Assembly: GCF_030161475.1 (NCBI RefSeq)
Contig: NZ_BSUG01000002.1
Coordinates: 1 to 64,000, forward strand
Origin: Tetragenococcus halophilus subsp. flandriensis
GTDB lineage: Bacteria > Bacillota > Bacilli > Lactobacillales > Enterococcaceae
Length of the DNA stretch: 64,000 nt
Direction: 5' to 3'
The notes beneath the pieces are model-generated. The model saw only the letters and a list, made by a program, of their open reading frames with translations. It was not told the origin of the DNA and did no database searches. The position numbers and the translations under genes are program-made. Of the stretch, positions 50,530-59,939 are shown in pieces. Numbering within the stretch: position 1 is the stretch's first letter; every line of letters begins with the position of its first letter.

Positions 50530-51318
50530 ATGGAAAAGCCATTGTTTAAACATGCCGGTGTATACGTAACAGCAATTCTTGCACTGGGGATTTGTGTGGG
50601 AGGTTACTATGTAACAAACCAAAGACAATATCAAGAACGTGTGGCTTATGCGAGTGAAGCAGGGTCGCAAGCAAAAAATGAAATTCAAGAGTTCGCGCAA
50701 CAAACCGAAGCGCTCTATCAAGAAGAGGAGCCAGCGTTATTAGAGGAAGAAGCTAGCGTGTCAGAAGTATCTTCTCTACAAAGTGAAGTGAATCGAATTC
50801 AAGTTTCAGCTGAAGATTTTCAAATTGAAGAAGATTCGATGCCTGAAGATTTGGAAGAAGTCGCTGCGGAAAAAGAAGACCTTAGCAATCGTTTAACAGA
50901 GGCAAATGATAAGTTACATATGCAAGAGCAAATCGATGCTTTTTTTGCTGAAAAGACACCTAATTGGCAAGAACTTACAGAAGATGTCGTCATTAAAGAG
51001 GACTTGCAGCAAGAAACTATCGATGAGGTTAGCGAAAATTTTAGTTTCTTTTCAGAAGATCAATGGCTGGAATTAGCTAAGTCTTATGCCCAAAGTGCAA
51101 ATGAACAGCTGCAAAATATAGAAGAAATTCAAAAGAAGCTAAATGATGCTAAAGAGCAAGAAATTACTTATGAGCAGTATGCTAACTTAGCTGCTCAGAT
51201 TGAAGAAGTTCGTAACCCAGAACAACAAGAAGAATTTGAACAAGCAGCAGACGAATTAGGTCAACGATTTGGGGTATCTACAGAAGCGGCTGCAGCGGAA
51301 AGTACAGAAACTTATTAA
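50530..51318 (+). CDS. Membrane-anchored coiled-coil protein at the head of the capsule locus
   Basis: A 262-residue protein with one N-terminal membrane helix (about residues 8-28, VYVTAILALGICVGGYYVT) and a long, very acidic extracytoplasmic part rich in Glu and Gln, predicted as coiled coil (about 50-240). No enzymatic motif and no wall-sorting signal. It lies 30 bases before an LCP-family gene, so a structural or scaffold role in polysaccharide attachment is possible. I recognise no family. AAAAAGGAG lies upstream at 12-base distance, somewhat long. Confidence 0.65.
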   Translation: MEKPLFKHAGVYVTAILALGICVGGYYVTNQRQYQERVAYASEAGSQAKNEIQEFAQQTEALYQEEEPALLEEEASVSEVSSLQSEVNRIQVSAEDFQIEEDSMPEDLEEVAAEKEDLSNRLTEANDKLHMQEQIDAFFAEKTPNWQELTEDVVIKEDLQQETIDEVSENFSFFSEDQWLELAKSYAQSANEQLQNIEEIQKKLNDAKEQEITYEQYANLAAQIEEVRNPEQQEEFEQAADELGQRFGVSTEAAAAESTETY

Positions 51319-51348
51319 AAATGTTTCACTTAAACGGAGGAAAAGAAT

Positions 51349-52281
51349 ATGGCAAGAAGAAGCCACAAAAAAACAAGCGGCGGAAAAAAAGTTCTCCGCA
51401 TAGTACTCATTGTGTTACTTATTTTAGTTTTAGCAATTGTTGGAGCCGTAGCCAAGCTTTATTTTGATGTTTCAGGTTCAGTGGATCGGACCTATGAATC
51501 AGTTGATCGAGACAACGGACGAGATGTGAACTTCAGCGATGAAGAACCATTCAGCGTCTTGCTCTTAGGAATCGATACCGGGGATTTAGGGCGAACTGAG
51601 CAGGGACGCTCGGATACTATGATGGTCGCAACTGTTGACCCACAAGAAAATAAATCGACGCTAGTAAGTATTCCTCGAGATACTTATGTTGATATTGTCG
51701 GACATGATACCCAAGATAAAATCAACCATGCTTATGCTTTTGGTGGCGCGTCCATGTCTATGGATACCGTTAGTGAATTTTTAGATATTCCAATTGATCA
51801 TTATGTTTCCATCAATATGGAAGGAATTAAAGAATTGGTGGATGCAGTCGATGGCGTTGATGTCAATAATGATTTAGCCTTTGAGCAAGATGGCCATACG
51901 TATAATTTCGGTAAAATTCATATGAATGGTGAAGAAGCCTTAGGATATCTAAGAATGCGACATGAAGATCCTGAAGGTGACTACGGACGACAAAAACGGC
52001 AACGTAAAGTAGTTGAAGCTGTTATTGATAAATCTCTTTCGCTTTCCGGAGCGACGCAATATCGCAGTATTTTAGATGCGATGGAAGACAATATGAAAAC
52101 TGACTTAAGTTTTGGCGATATGAGAAGTATTGCCCTTGATTACCGCGGAGCCTTTTCAAATATTGACCAATTGCAATTACAAGGAGAAGGCTTCAACCAA
52201 GACGGCGTTTCTTATCAGCGAGTCGATGAAAATGAATTAAAAGAAGTGCAAGAAAACTTACAGGAACAACTAGATCAATAG
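51349..52281 (+). CDS. LytR-CpsA-Psr (LCP) family phosphotransferase
   Basis: A 310-residue LCP protein with a basic N-terminus, one membrane helix (about 17-38) and an extracytoplasmic LCP domain. FSVLLLGIDTGD, RSDTMMVATV, VSIPRDTYVDI and YLRMRHEDPEGDYGRQKRQR carry the Asp and Arg residues that bind pyrophosphate lipids. LCP enzymes move polymers from undecaprenyl phosphate to peptidoglycan. ACGGAGGA precedes the ATG. At this place in the locus it probably attaches the polysaccharide to the wall. Confidence 0.9.
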   Translation: MARRSHKKTSGGKKVLRIVLIVLLILVLAIVGAVAKLYFDVSGSVDRTYESVDRDNGRDVNFSDEEPFSVLLLGIDTGDLGRTEQGRSDTMMVATVDPQENKSTLVSIPRDTYVDIVGHDTQDKINHAYAFGGASMSMDTVSEFLDIPIDHYVSINMEGIKELVDAVDGVDVNNDLAFEQDGHTYNFGKIHMNGEEALGYLRMRHEDPEGDYGRQKRQRKVVEAVIDKSLSLSGATQYRSILDAMEDNMKTDLSFGDMRSIALDYRGAFSNIDQLQLQGEGFNQDGVSYQRVDENELKEVQENLQEQLDQ

Positions 52282-52295
52282 AAAGTGGAGAAAAA

Positions 52296-53090
52296 ATGGA
52301 AGAGACGATTAGTTTAAGTGAAATTTTCGACGTATTAAAAAAACATTGGACCACCATTTTAACTAGCTTGTTTGCTGGTTTAGCCTTAGCTGCTGTGGTC
52401 ACATTTTTTATCATGACACCGCAGTATAACTCAAGAGCGCAAATGATTGTCGCTTTACCCCAAGAAGAAAATTCGGATGAGAGTCTGAATACAGTAAACT
52501 ACAATTTACAGATGTTAAATACTTATAAAGATATTATTGAAGAAGGCGATGCACTAGCGGCCAATGTGCAAGAGCGTCTGGCTTCTGACTACGATTTAAA
52601 TATGACGATTCAAGAGATTAAAGACAGTATGGAAGTGGAACAATCCGAAGAATCCCAAATGTTTTCCATCGTAGCTACAGGGGAAAGTGCGGCAGATGCC
52701 GAACATATTGCCAATACGGCAGCAGAAGTCTTTCAAGATACGGTTCAAGATGTGTTAACGAATGTCGACAAAATCACGATTGTTTCCCAGGCGTCTGCAA
52801 GTACCAGACCGGCGTCACCGAACAATATGCTGAATTTAGCTATCGGCCTTATCTTAGGGCTGTTAGTTGGTATTGGCTTGTCCTTCTTAATGGAAGTACT
52901 CGATCGCACAGTGAAAGATAGTCGCTATATTGCGGATACTTTAGGAATGACGGTGCTTGGTACAGTGCCGAAAATGAGTCAAAAAGAAATTGACGCAACC
53001 ACTAAAAAGTTAACAGCGGCTAGACAAAATAATAACGACCAAGAAAATAACGGAGACGACGCACAACGCCGCAGCCGTACACGTGTATAG
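52296..53090 (+). CDS. cpsC: Capsular polysaccharide chain-length/kinase-activator protein (Wzz, CpsC-like)
   Basis: A 264-residue Wzz-domain protein with two membrane helices (about 20-42 and 175-197) enclosing an extracytoplasmic helical domain. The proline-containing ASTRPASPNNMLNLAIGLILG before the second helix is characteristic. The cytoplasmic tail should contact the adjacent CpsD kinase. Controls chain length and activates the tyrosine kinase. AAAGTGGAG precedes the ATG; 12 bases separate it from cpsD. Confidence 0.9.
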   Translation: MEETISLSEIFDVLKKHWTTILTSLFAGLALAAVVTFFIMTPQYNSRAQMIVALPQEENSDESLNTVNYNLQMLNTYKDIIEEGDALAANVQERLASDYDLNMTIQEIKDSMEVEQSEESQMFSIVATGESAADAEHIANTAAEVFQDTVQDVLTNVDKITIVSQASASTRPASPNNMLNLAIGLILGLLVGIGLSFLMEVLDRTVKDSRYIADTLGMTVLGTVPKMSQKEIDATTKKLTAARQNNNDQENNGDDAQRRSRTRV

Positions 53091-53102
53091 GAGGGAAATG
53101 AG

Positions 53103-53804
53103 ATGAAAAGAAAAAATGAACGTAAAGGTACACAGACGCATGCTGTTAGCTTAGTCTCATTGATTGATCCTTCTTCTCCCGTGGCTGAGCAGTACCGCAC
53201 CATTCGTACTAATATCCAATTTGCTTCTTCGGCGGACCAACAGGTGAAAACAATCGTGGTTACTTCTTCTGGCCCCAGTGAAGGAAAATCATTAACTTCG
53301 GCAAATTTAGCCGCTGTTTTCGCACAAGCTGGACAAAGAGTGTTACTTGTTGATGCCGATTTGCGAAAACCAACGATCCACAAAACTTTTCAGTTAAATA
53401 ATGAAGCTGGATTGAGTACGGTGTTAAGTACCGGCGTAAAAGCGGGAGAAACAGCGCAAAAGACTGCAGTGGAAAATCTGTCTATACTAACAAGCGGTCC
53501 TAAGCCACCGAATCCGTCAGAGCTATTAAGTTCTACCAAAATGAACCAAATTATGGAAGAAGCACGTAATATCTTTGATATAGTGATTTTTGATATGCCT
53601 CCGGTTGTTGCGGTAACGGACGCGCAAATTATGTCTTCTAAAGCAGATGGGACGTTACTTGTTGTGCGGGAAAACTGGACACGTAAAGATGCTTTAAGTA
53701 AAGCGAAAGAGCTATTAGATTTAGTGCAAGCTCGAGTATTAGGGGTCATTTATAATGGTAGTGAGCAAGGAAAGGACAAGGCTTACTACTATTATTCGGA
53801 TTAG
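53103..53804 (+). CDS. cpsD: Tyrosine-protein kinase (CpsD-like BY-kinase)
   Basis: A 233-residue bacterial tyrosine kinase. Walker A is SSGPSEGKSLTSANLA, Walker A' VLLVDADLRKP and Walker B IVIFDMPPV. The C-terminal cluster YYYYSD contains the autophosphorylation tyrosines. It works with the CpsC-like membrane protein and is reversed by the CpsB-like phosphatase that follows. AGGAGGG precedes the ATG. Confidence 0.93.
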   Translation: MKRKNERKGTQTHAVSLVSLIDPSSPVAEQYRTIRTNIQFASSADQQVKTIVVTSSGPSEGKSLTSANLAAVFAQAGQRVLLVDADLRKPTIHKTFQLNNEAGLSTVLSTGVKAGETAQKTAVENLSILTSGPKPPNPSELLSSTKMNQIMEEARNIFDIVIFDMPPVVAVTDAQIMSSKADGTLLVVRENWTRKDALSKAKELLDLVQARVLGVIYNGSEQGKDKAYYYYSD

Positions 53805-53822
53805 CAGAAAGGGATGGTTGTA

Positions 53823-54575
53823 ATGATCGATTTACACTGTCATATTTTGCCAAACGTAGATGATGGCGCAGAGAATATGGAAACCAGTTTAGCCATGGCT
53901 AAAGAAGCTGTGGCTCAAGGAATTACCCATATTTTATGCACCCCGCATCATAATAATGGACGCTACGAAAATTCAAAAGCGACGGTAATACCAGCCGTCG
54001 CTTTGTTGCAAGCAGAGTTAGACAAGCAACAGATTGAATTAACGCTATTTGAAGGTCAAGAAGTTCGTATTACAGGTGATTTATTGCAAGAAATTAAGGA
54101 TGATCGTATTCTTTTTACTGATTTATCGAATACTTACTTATTAATCGAGTTACCTACGATGGATATTCCGGCTTATACAGAAGAACTTTTTTTTGAGCTA
54201 AGAACACAAGGTAAGGTTCCCGTGATTGTGCATCCGGAACGTAATGCCAAATTTAGGGAAGATCCCAATCGTTTACTTCCTTATTTAGAAATGGGTTGTC
54301 TGGCCCAGTTAACGGCACCAAGTTTGGTAGGAACCTTTGGCAAATCCATTCAAAAAACAGCGCAAGAAATGGTAGATCATCACTTAGTCCAGATGGTAGC
54401 TTCGGATGCGCACGGAGTGAATAAGCGTAGGTTTCATCTGCAAGAAGCTTATGAGCGAATGGAAAAAGAAAAAGCGGAGTTAATGCAACAAGTAGCTAAA
54501 GATGTGATTAATGGAGATAAGGTGAGTTATCCATCACCTGAAAAAGTGAAAAAGAAAAAGTTTGGTTTGTTTTGA
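53823..54575 (+). CDS. cpsB: Tyrosine-protein phosphatase (CpsB/YwqE PHP family)
   Basis: A 250-residue PHP-fold phosphatase. MIDLHCHILPNVDDGA carries the first metal ligands; HILCTPHHNNGRY, EGQEVRI, VPVIVHPERN and VASDAHGVNKR complete the site. It dephosphorylates the CpsD kinase. Start at 53823 is chosen because AAAGGG is nine bases upstream, while the ATG at 53814 abuts it. Gene order C-D-B differs from the pneumococcal B-C-D order. Confidence 0.92.
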   Translation: MIDLHCHILPNVDDGAENMETSLAMAKEAVAQGITHILCTPHHNNGRYENSKATVIPAVALLQAELDKQQIELTLFEGQEVRITGDLLQEIKDDRILFTDLSNTYLLIELPTMDIPAYTEELFFELRTQGKVPVIVHPERNAKFREDPNRLLPYLEMGCLAQLTAPSLVGTFGKSIQKTAQEMVDHHLVQMVASDAHGVNKRRFHLQEAYERMEKEKAELMQQVAKDVINGDKVSYPSPEKVKKKKFGLF

Positions 54576-54587
54576 GGAGATGTTGGT

Positions 54588-56405
54588 GTGTTTGCCTTAA
54601 CACGAAAAAGGAAAATCGCGATTTTAATTGTGGTTGATTTAACACTTATTGCGTGTGCCACAATCGCGGGTTATTTATTTTTAAATCCATTTATACCGAT
54701 CCCTATTCCTTTTATTAGTCGTTTATTAATTTCAAGTATGATCTTATATTTAATTTTTGGTTATGCTTTTCGCGTGTTTACGCGGATTAATCGTTATACG
54801 AATTTAAGAGAGATTTTGGCAATCCTTCTAGCGACCACAGGAACAGCACTTGGTAATGCAATTTACTTATTAAGCTTTAGTGAGGCCTTTAGTAAACGAC
54901 TAATTTTATTTACTTATATTTTGTCCGCTTTTTTCATTATTTTAAGTCGATTGGCATGGCGTTTATTTGTTGAACGTAGGAATATGCATACAGCTAAAGA
55001 TCAGCCAGCAAAACGAACACTGATTGTAGGAGCTGGAGAAGGCGGACGAGTTTTATATAACTCTTTTTTGGGGTCTAAAACAGCGAGTGATATTCAGGTT
55101 GTCGGCTTTGTCGATGACGATCCTAATAAGCAAAAAGTGTATCTATCAAATGTAAAAGTATTAGGGAAAATGAAAGATCTTCCACAATTAGTGGGAAAAT
55201 ATCAGATAGATATGGTGACGATTGCAATTCCTTCCTTACCAAGGAAAAGGCTGCGGGAAGTTTTTGACTCGCTAGAAAATAATCAAGTAACAGTCAATAC
55301 CATGCCGTCAATGGAAGAGATGGCTGCAGGGAAGATTAATATTTCTAAGCTAAAAGAAATTGATGTGGTAGACCTATTAGGTCGTGATGAAGCCAAGTTA
55401 GATGTGGCTTCGATCAAGGATCAAATTACTGATAAAATAATTCTAGTGACTGGAGCAGGGGGTTCGATTGGTTCTGAAATTACAAGACAAGTCATTCAAT
55501 TTAACCCGCGACAGCTCATATTATTGGGACATGGGGAGAACTCGATTTACTTAATTCATCGAGAATTGAGCGCCCGCTTCAAAGAAAGGACGACAGAGCT
55601 TGTACCGATCATTGCCGATGTACAAAATCGCGAGAAAATCTTTGAAGTCATGAGTAAATACCAACCAGACATTGTCTATCATGCCGCTGCACATAAACAT
55701 GTTCCTTTGATGGAATTTAATCCAAAAGAAGCCGTGAAAAATAATGTTTACGGTACAAAAAACGTCGCTGAGGCAGCGAAAGCTCACGCAGTAGAACAAT
55801 TTGTTATGGTCTCTACGGATAAAGCCAATAATCCACCCAATGTAATGGGTGCAACCAAACGAATTGCCGAAATGATCGTCACCGGAATGAATGAAAAAGA
55901 AACAACAAAATTCTCAGCGGTACGTTTTGGCAATGTCTTAGGCTCGCGGGGGAGCGTCATCCCGTTATTCCGGGAACAGCTCGCGAATGGTGGACCTTTG
56001 ACTGTGACAGATTTTCGTATGACGCGTTATTTTATGACGATCCCAGAGGCAAGTCGATTAGTCATTCAATCGGGTGCCTTAGCCAAAGGTGGCGAAGTAT
56101 TCGTCCTTGATATGCACGAGCCGGTGAAAATTTTGGATCTAGCCAAAAATATGGTACGACTTAGTGGTTATTCCGAAGATGATATAGAAATCGTAGAAAC
56201 AGGTATACGTCCTGGTGAGAAACTTTATGAAGAATTGTTATTAGACAAAGAGCGTAGTGAAGAACAAGTGCATGACCAGATTTTTGTGGGGAATGTGAAT
56301 GGCTATTCTTTAGAGGAGGTCTTAGAGTTTGTCAACGATTTACCTGAAGATGATGGGCAATTAGCAAAAGAAGTTGTCGACTTTGCTAATATGTCGAATC
56401 AATAA
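54588..56405 (+). CDS. Membrane-bound UDP-sugar 4,6-dehydratase (CapD/WbpM/PglF-like)
   Basis: A 605-residue two-domain protein. Four N-terminal helices (to about 125) precede a first nucleotide-binding fold (VGAGEGGRVLYN) and an SDR dehydratase domain with TGAGGSIGSE near residue 288. The catalytic segment is MVSTDKANNPPNVMGATKR, in which Met replaces the usual Tyr of the YxxxK pair, as in large membrane dehydratases of the WbpM type. It converts UDP-GlcNAc or a similar sugar to a 4-keto-6-deoxy product, the substrate for the aminotransferase that follows. GTG start with GAGGAG upstream. Confidence 0.88.
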   Translation: MFALTRKRKIAILIVVDLTLIACATIAGYLFLNPFIPIPIPFISRLLISSMILYLIFGYAFRVFTRINRYTNLREILAILLATTGTALGNAIYLLSFSEAFSKRLILFTYILSAFFIILSRLAWRLFVERRNMHTAKDQPAKRTLIVGAGEGGRVLYNSFLGSKTASDIQVVGFVDDDPNKQKVYLSNVKVLGKMKDLPQLVGKYQIDMVTIAIPSLPRKRLREVFDSLENNQVTVNTMPSMEEMAAGKINISKLKEIDVVDLLGRDEAKLDVASIKDQITDKIILVTGAGGSIGSEITRQVIQFNPRQLILLGHGENSIYLIHRELSARFKERTTELVPIIADVQNREKIFEVMSKYQPDIVYHAAAHKHVPLMEFNPKEAVKNNVYGTKNVAEAAKAHAVEQFVMVSTDKANNPPNVMGATKRIAEMIVTGMNEKETTKFSAVRFGNVLGSRGSVIPLFREQLANGGPLTVTDFRMTRYFMTIPEASRLVIQSGALAKGGEVFVLDMHEPVKILDLAKNMVRLSGYSEDDIEIVETGIRPGEKLYEELLLDKERSEEQVHDQIFVGNVNGYSLEEVLEFVNDLPEDDGQLAKEVVDFANMSNQ

Positions 56406-56524
56406 AATAAGATGGTTAAAACATAATAACTTTATTTATAGTTTAAAAAGTAGTTTTGAAAATATGAAGTTAGGCTTTCTTAAAGAATAATAAAATATTG
56501 GTTTTAAGAATAAGGAGTTTTTTT

Positions 56525-57763
56525 ATGAGAAATATTGCCTTTAGTCCTCCAGATATTACAAAATCGGAGATTAATGAAGTTGTAGATACATTAAAGTCAG
56601 GTTGGATTACTACTGGTCCAAAAACTAAAGAACTTGAAAGCCATGTGGCAAATTGGAGTGGTACAACCAAGGCAGTTTGTTTAAACTCTAATACTGCCTG
56701 TGCTGAAATGACACTTAAGATTCTTGGTGTAGGACCAGGTGATGAAGTTATTGTACCAGCGTACACATACACAGCTACTGCATCCGTAGTTGATCATCTA
56801 GGGGCGAATATTGTTTTTATCGACTGTGAACCAGGAAAATTTACAATGGATTACGATAAACTAGAGTCAGCAATAACTACAAAAACGAAGGTTATTATTC
56901 CTGTCGATTTGTTTGGTATTCCTGCTGATTATGAACGCATTATGAATATTGTTGAAAGAAAGAAAGAACTATTCTGTCCTTCAGATAATAAAATACAGCA
57001 GTCTCTTAATCGTGTCATAATAATGGCTGATGGGGCACACTCTTTTGGGGCTACGTATAAGGGTATCCCAGGAGCTAAGTATCCGGATTTTATTAACTAT
57101 AGTTTTCATGCGGTAAAGAACCTGACTACGGCTGAAGGTGGTGCAGTAACATGGAAGGATATAAGAGGCATTGATAATGAAAAGTTATACCACATGTATA
57201 TGTTACTCAGCCTTCACGGTCAAAGCAAAGATGCACTTGCGAAAACAAATCCTGGCTCTTGGGAGTACGATATTGTTGCACCTTGGTTTAAATGTAATAT
57301 GACAGATGTTCATGCTGCTATTGGATTAGGACAAATGAGAAGATATCAAGGTATCTTAAAATCTCGCAAAGAGACGGTTGATAAATATAATGAAGCCTTT
57401 AAAGATCTACCAGTGGAAGTATTGGAACATTACACAGATACATACCAATCTTCTGGCCATCTTTATGTTATGAGGTTATTTGATAACAATGGCGTGGCTG
57501 TGAGTTCAGAGATAAGAAATAAGTTTATTGAGGAAATGGCGGAATATGGGGTCGCAACAAATGTTCATTATAAACCATTGCCAATGCACACAGCATATGA
57601 AAAGTTAGGATTTGATATTAATGATTATCCGAACGCTTATCAACAATTTAAAAATGAAATTACGTTGCCCTTGCACTCTTGTCTATTAAAAGAAGATATA
57701 GAGTACGTGACCAAGTGTGTGAAGAAAGTAGCTGTAGACTTATTAGAAGGCGTGAGAATTTAA
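56525..57763 (+). CDS. DegT/DnrJ/EryC1/StrS aminotransferase
   Basis: A 412-residue PLP-dependent sugar aminotransferase. NSNTACAEMTLKILGVGPGDEV, ADGAHSFGATYKG (PLP-stacking) and the catalytic Lys in YSFHAVKNLTTAEGG are conserved. It would place an amino group on the 4-keto sugar made by the upstream dehydratase, as PglE or EpsN do. The ATG at 56525 follows AAGGAG at eight bases; the ORF upstream of it has no site. An AT-rich gap of about 120 bases precedes it. From here codon choice becomes visibly more AT-rich (AGA, ATA), suggesting the variable part of the locus. Confidence 0.9.
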   Translation: MRNIAFSPPDITKSEINEVVDTLKSGWITTGPKTKELESHVANWSGTTKAVCLNSNTACAEMTLKILGVGPGDEVIVPAYTYTATASVVDHLGANIVFIDCEPGKFTMDYDKLESAITTKTKVIIPVDLFGIPADYERIMNIVERKKELFCPSDNKIQQSLNRVIIMADGAHSFGATYKGIPGAKYPDFINYSFHAVKNLTTAEGGAVTWKDIRGIDNEKLYHMYMLLSLHGQSKDALAKTNPGSWEYDIVAPWFKCNMTDVHAAIGLGQMRRYQGILKSRKETVDKYNEAFKDLPVEVLEHYTDTYQSSGHLYVMRLFDNNGVAVSSEIRNKFIEEMAEYGVATNVHYKPLPMHTAYEKLGFDINDYPNAYQQFKNEITLPLHSCLLKEDIEYVTKCVKKVAVDLLEGVRI

Positions 57764-57767
57764 CAAA

Positions 57768-58721
57768 ATGATTACAATGAAACTGCTAACGAAATTAAAT
57801 TTTAATAACTATACTAAAAGAATCTTAGATTTATTTCGATTGCGCTTTACAGCTCCTATTAAGTTAGAAGACCTTCAATGGAGATATATGCAATCTCCTA
57901 CTGACGATTTAAATGCGGTAATAGCACTTGATAGCGATAAAGTAGTTGGGTTTATTGGTACTATGCCTAGTATAGTAAAAATTAAAAAAGATTCTGTTAA
58001 AGCAGCAATGTATACAAATATTATGACTCATCCGGATTACTGTGGTCAGGGAATCTTTACACAAATGGCAGAAAAGTTGGAAGAATCATTAAGAGAAAAA
58101 AATTATGAATTTTTATATTCATTCCCTAATTTTCAATCTAACCACCTATTGATTGATCGGTGTGGCTGGACTGATATCTACGAGATTCCAAGAATGGAAG
58201 TAAGCACAAAGGAAATTTGTGGAAATTTTTCAAAAATATCGGAAAGTGCAGTAGTTCAAGATAATGAGTTTGCTTTAGATTATTCTCAAATAAAGCCTAC
58301 TGTTGGGGGAAAAGGGTTTGAACGTACAACTTCTTATTTAATTTGGCGAGTAAAAAATAACCCCACAGCTATATACGATAATTTCGTACTTTGTTCTGAA
58401 AATACCGTTGATGCGTATATTATTGTTAGGAAATACCAAAATGAATACAATATTGTGGATATTTCATTTGGCTCACAAGATCAAGCTGAGTTGTTGATTG
58501 CTAAAGTAATTAAAAGTTTTCAAGAGAAGCAATATAGAATATTAACTGTTTGGTGTCCAACCAATATTGAATTACATTCGTTTTACGAAAAAAATGGTTT
58601 CACAAATAATGCCCCTATTACTTATTTTGCTGGTAAATACATTGTTGAGGATTCAAAAAAATACGATTTAGTTAACTGGCAGGATTGGTTTATTCATGGG
58701 ATAGATGACAATATATATTGA
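57768..58721 (+). CDS. GNAT-family acetyltransferase
   Basis: A 317-residue protein with a GNAT domain at the N-terminal side: AAMYTNIMTHPDYCGQGIFTQMAEK is spread over the acetyl-CoA binding loop (HPDYCGQGIF). A second, shorter GNAT-like half near the C-terminus (about 230-300, ending in WCPTNIELHSFYEKNGF) suggests tandem folds. Most likely it acetylates the amino sugar produced by the upstream enzyme; peptidyl or lipid acceptors are alternatives. The site before the start is weak, and a second ATG three codons in is possible. Confidence 0.75.
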   Translation: MITMKLLTKLNFNNYTKRILDLFRLRFTAPIKLEDLQWRYMQSPTDDLNAVIALDSDKVVGFIGTMPSIVKIKKDSVKAAMYTNIMTHPDYCGQGIFTQMAEKLEESLREKNYEFLYSFPNFQSNHLLIDRCGWTDIYEIPRMEVSTKEICGNFSKISESAVVQDNEFALDYSQIKPTVGGKGFERTTSYLIWRVKNNPTAIYDNFVLCSENTVDAYIIVRKYQNEYNIVDISFGSQDQAELLIAKVIKSFQEKQYRILTVWCPTNIELHSFYEKNGFTNNAPITYFAGKYIVEDSKKYDLVNWQDWFIHGIDDNIY

Positions 58722-58741
58722 AATAAGGAAAGTAGTAAAAT

Positions 58742-59935
58742 ATGAAAAAAATATTAGTTATTGGTGCGGGTTTCTTACAAACTTTTGTAATAAAAAAAGC
58801 AAAAGAACTAGGATATTATGTATTTTCTGTTGATGGAAACCCTAATGCGGAAGGCTTCAAGTATTCAGATGATTATAAGCATGTCGATATAACAGATGAA
58901 CAAACTTGTTTAGAATATGCTAAGGGGAAATACATTGATGGTGTGATAACTGCAGCGACAGATTTCGGTGTATTAACCGCATCGTATATAGCGCAGGAAA
59001 TGGGTTTGCCTGGGCTTAACTATTCTTCTGCAAAATTAGTAAAAAATAAGTATTATGTTAGACAATGCTTTTATGAACACAATATCGATGATACAGAACA
59101 GTCTATTGAAATTACGAAAAATACGGATATAGTATCGTTGTCTGATAAGATACAACTGCCGGTAATGGTAAAGCCATGTGATGGTTCTGGCAGTAGAGGA
59201 GCAAGTAAAGTTTCGAAAGCAAAAGAATTGAAAGATGCTTGTGATTTTGCAATTAAAAATTCAGTTACACAGAAAGCGGAGATTGAAACATTTATTACGG
59301 GGCGTGAGTATGGTATCGAAAGTTTTGTTGAAAACGGAAATGTTCATATTATGTCTATTTTAAAAAAAAGGATGACTATGCCACCTTACTATGCAGAACT
59401 TGGTCATGCAATTCCATCTGGGTTAACCAGTGAAATAGAAGAGAAAATTAAGAACTGTGTTTTTAGAGCAATAAAAACTCTTAATATTAATTTTGGTGCC
59501 GTAAATATGGATCTAATCATAACAACCAATGGAAAAATTCATATTGTAGATGTTGGGGCTCGGATGGGTGGAAATCTTATAGGATCTCATATCATTCGCC
59601 TAGGAACAGGAGTAGACTATCTTGCCAATCTTATTAAAGCGACAGTTGGAGATGTAGTTGATTTGAGGATTATTCAGACGCCAACTAATGTTGTGACAAG
59701 GTTATTGACATTAATGCCAGGGAAAGTATTATCTTTACCTAATATGCAAGAAATTTCAACCAAATATAACGTTGAAATTCAACATCATCTTCATGTTAGA
59801 GATAGCATAACAGAATATCATACAAACTTGGACGGTTGTGGTTATGTAGTATCAGTTGCTGATAATATGAGTGAGGCGTTTGATAAAGCAGAAATTGCGA
59901 AGGATGCAATTGACGCTGGAATTATACGAGGGTAA
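58742..59935 (+). CDS. ATP-grasp enzyme (carbamoyl-phosphate-synthase-like)
   Basis: A 397-residue ATP-grasp ligase. An N-terminal Rossmann-like pre-ATP-grasp fold (ILVIGAGFLQTFVIKKAKEL) precedes the nucleotide-binding core with VMVKPCDGSGSRGASKV and the metal-binding DVGARMGGNLIGSH. Such enzymes form carbon-nitrogen bonds, joining a carboxylate to an amine. In a capsule locus it may attach an amino acid or other acid to an amino sugar. AAGGAAAG is upstream. It ends five bases before the sugar transferase start. Confidence 0.82.
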   Translation: MKKILVIGAGFLQTFVIKKAKELGYYVFSVDGNPNAEGFKYSDDYKHVDITDEQTCLEYAKGKYIDGVITAATDFGVLTASYIAQEMGLPGLNYSSAKLVKNKYYVRQCFYEHNIDDTEQSIEITKNTDIVSLSDKIQLPVMVKPCDGSGSRGASKVSKAKELKDACDFAIKNSVTQKAEIETFITGREYGIESFVENGNVHIMSILKKRMTMPPYYAELGHAIPSGLTSEIEEKIKNCVFRAIKTLNINFGAVNMDLIITTNGKIHIVDVGARMGGNLIGSHIIRLGTGVDYLANLIKATVGDVVDLRIIQTPTNVVTRLLTLMPGKVLSLPNMQEISTKYNVEIQHHLHVRDSITEYHTNLDGCGYVVSVADNMSEAFDKAEIAKDAIDAGIIRG

Positions 59936-59939
59936 TATC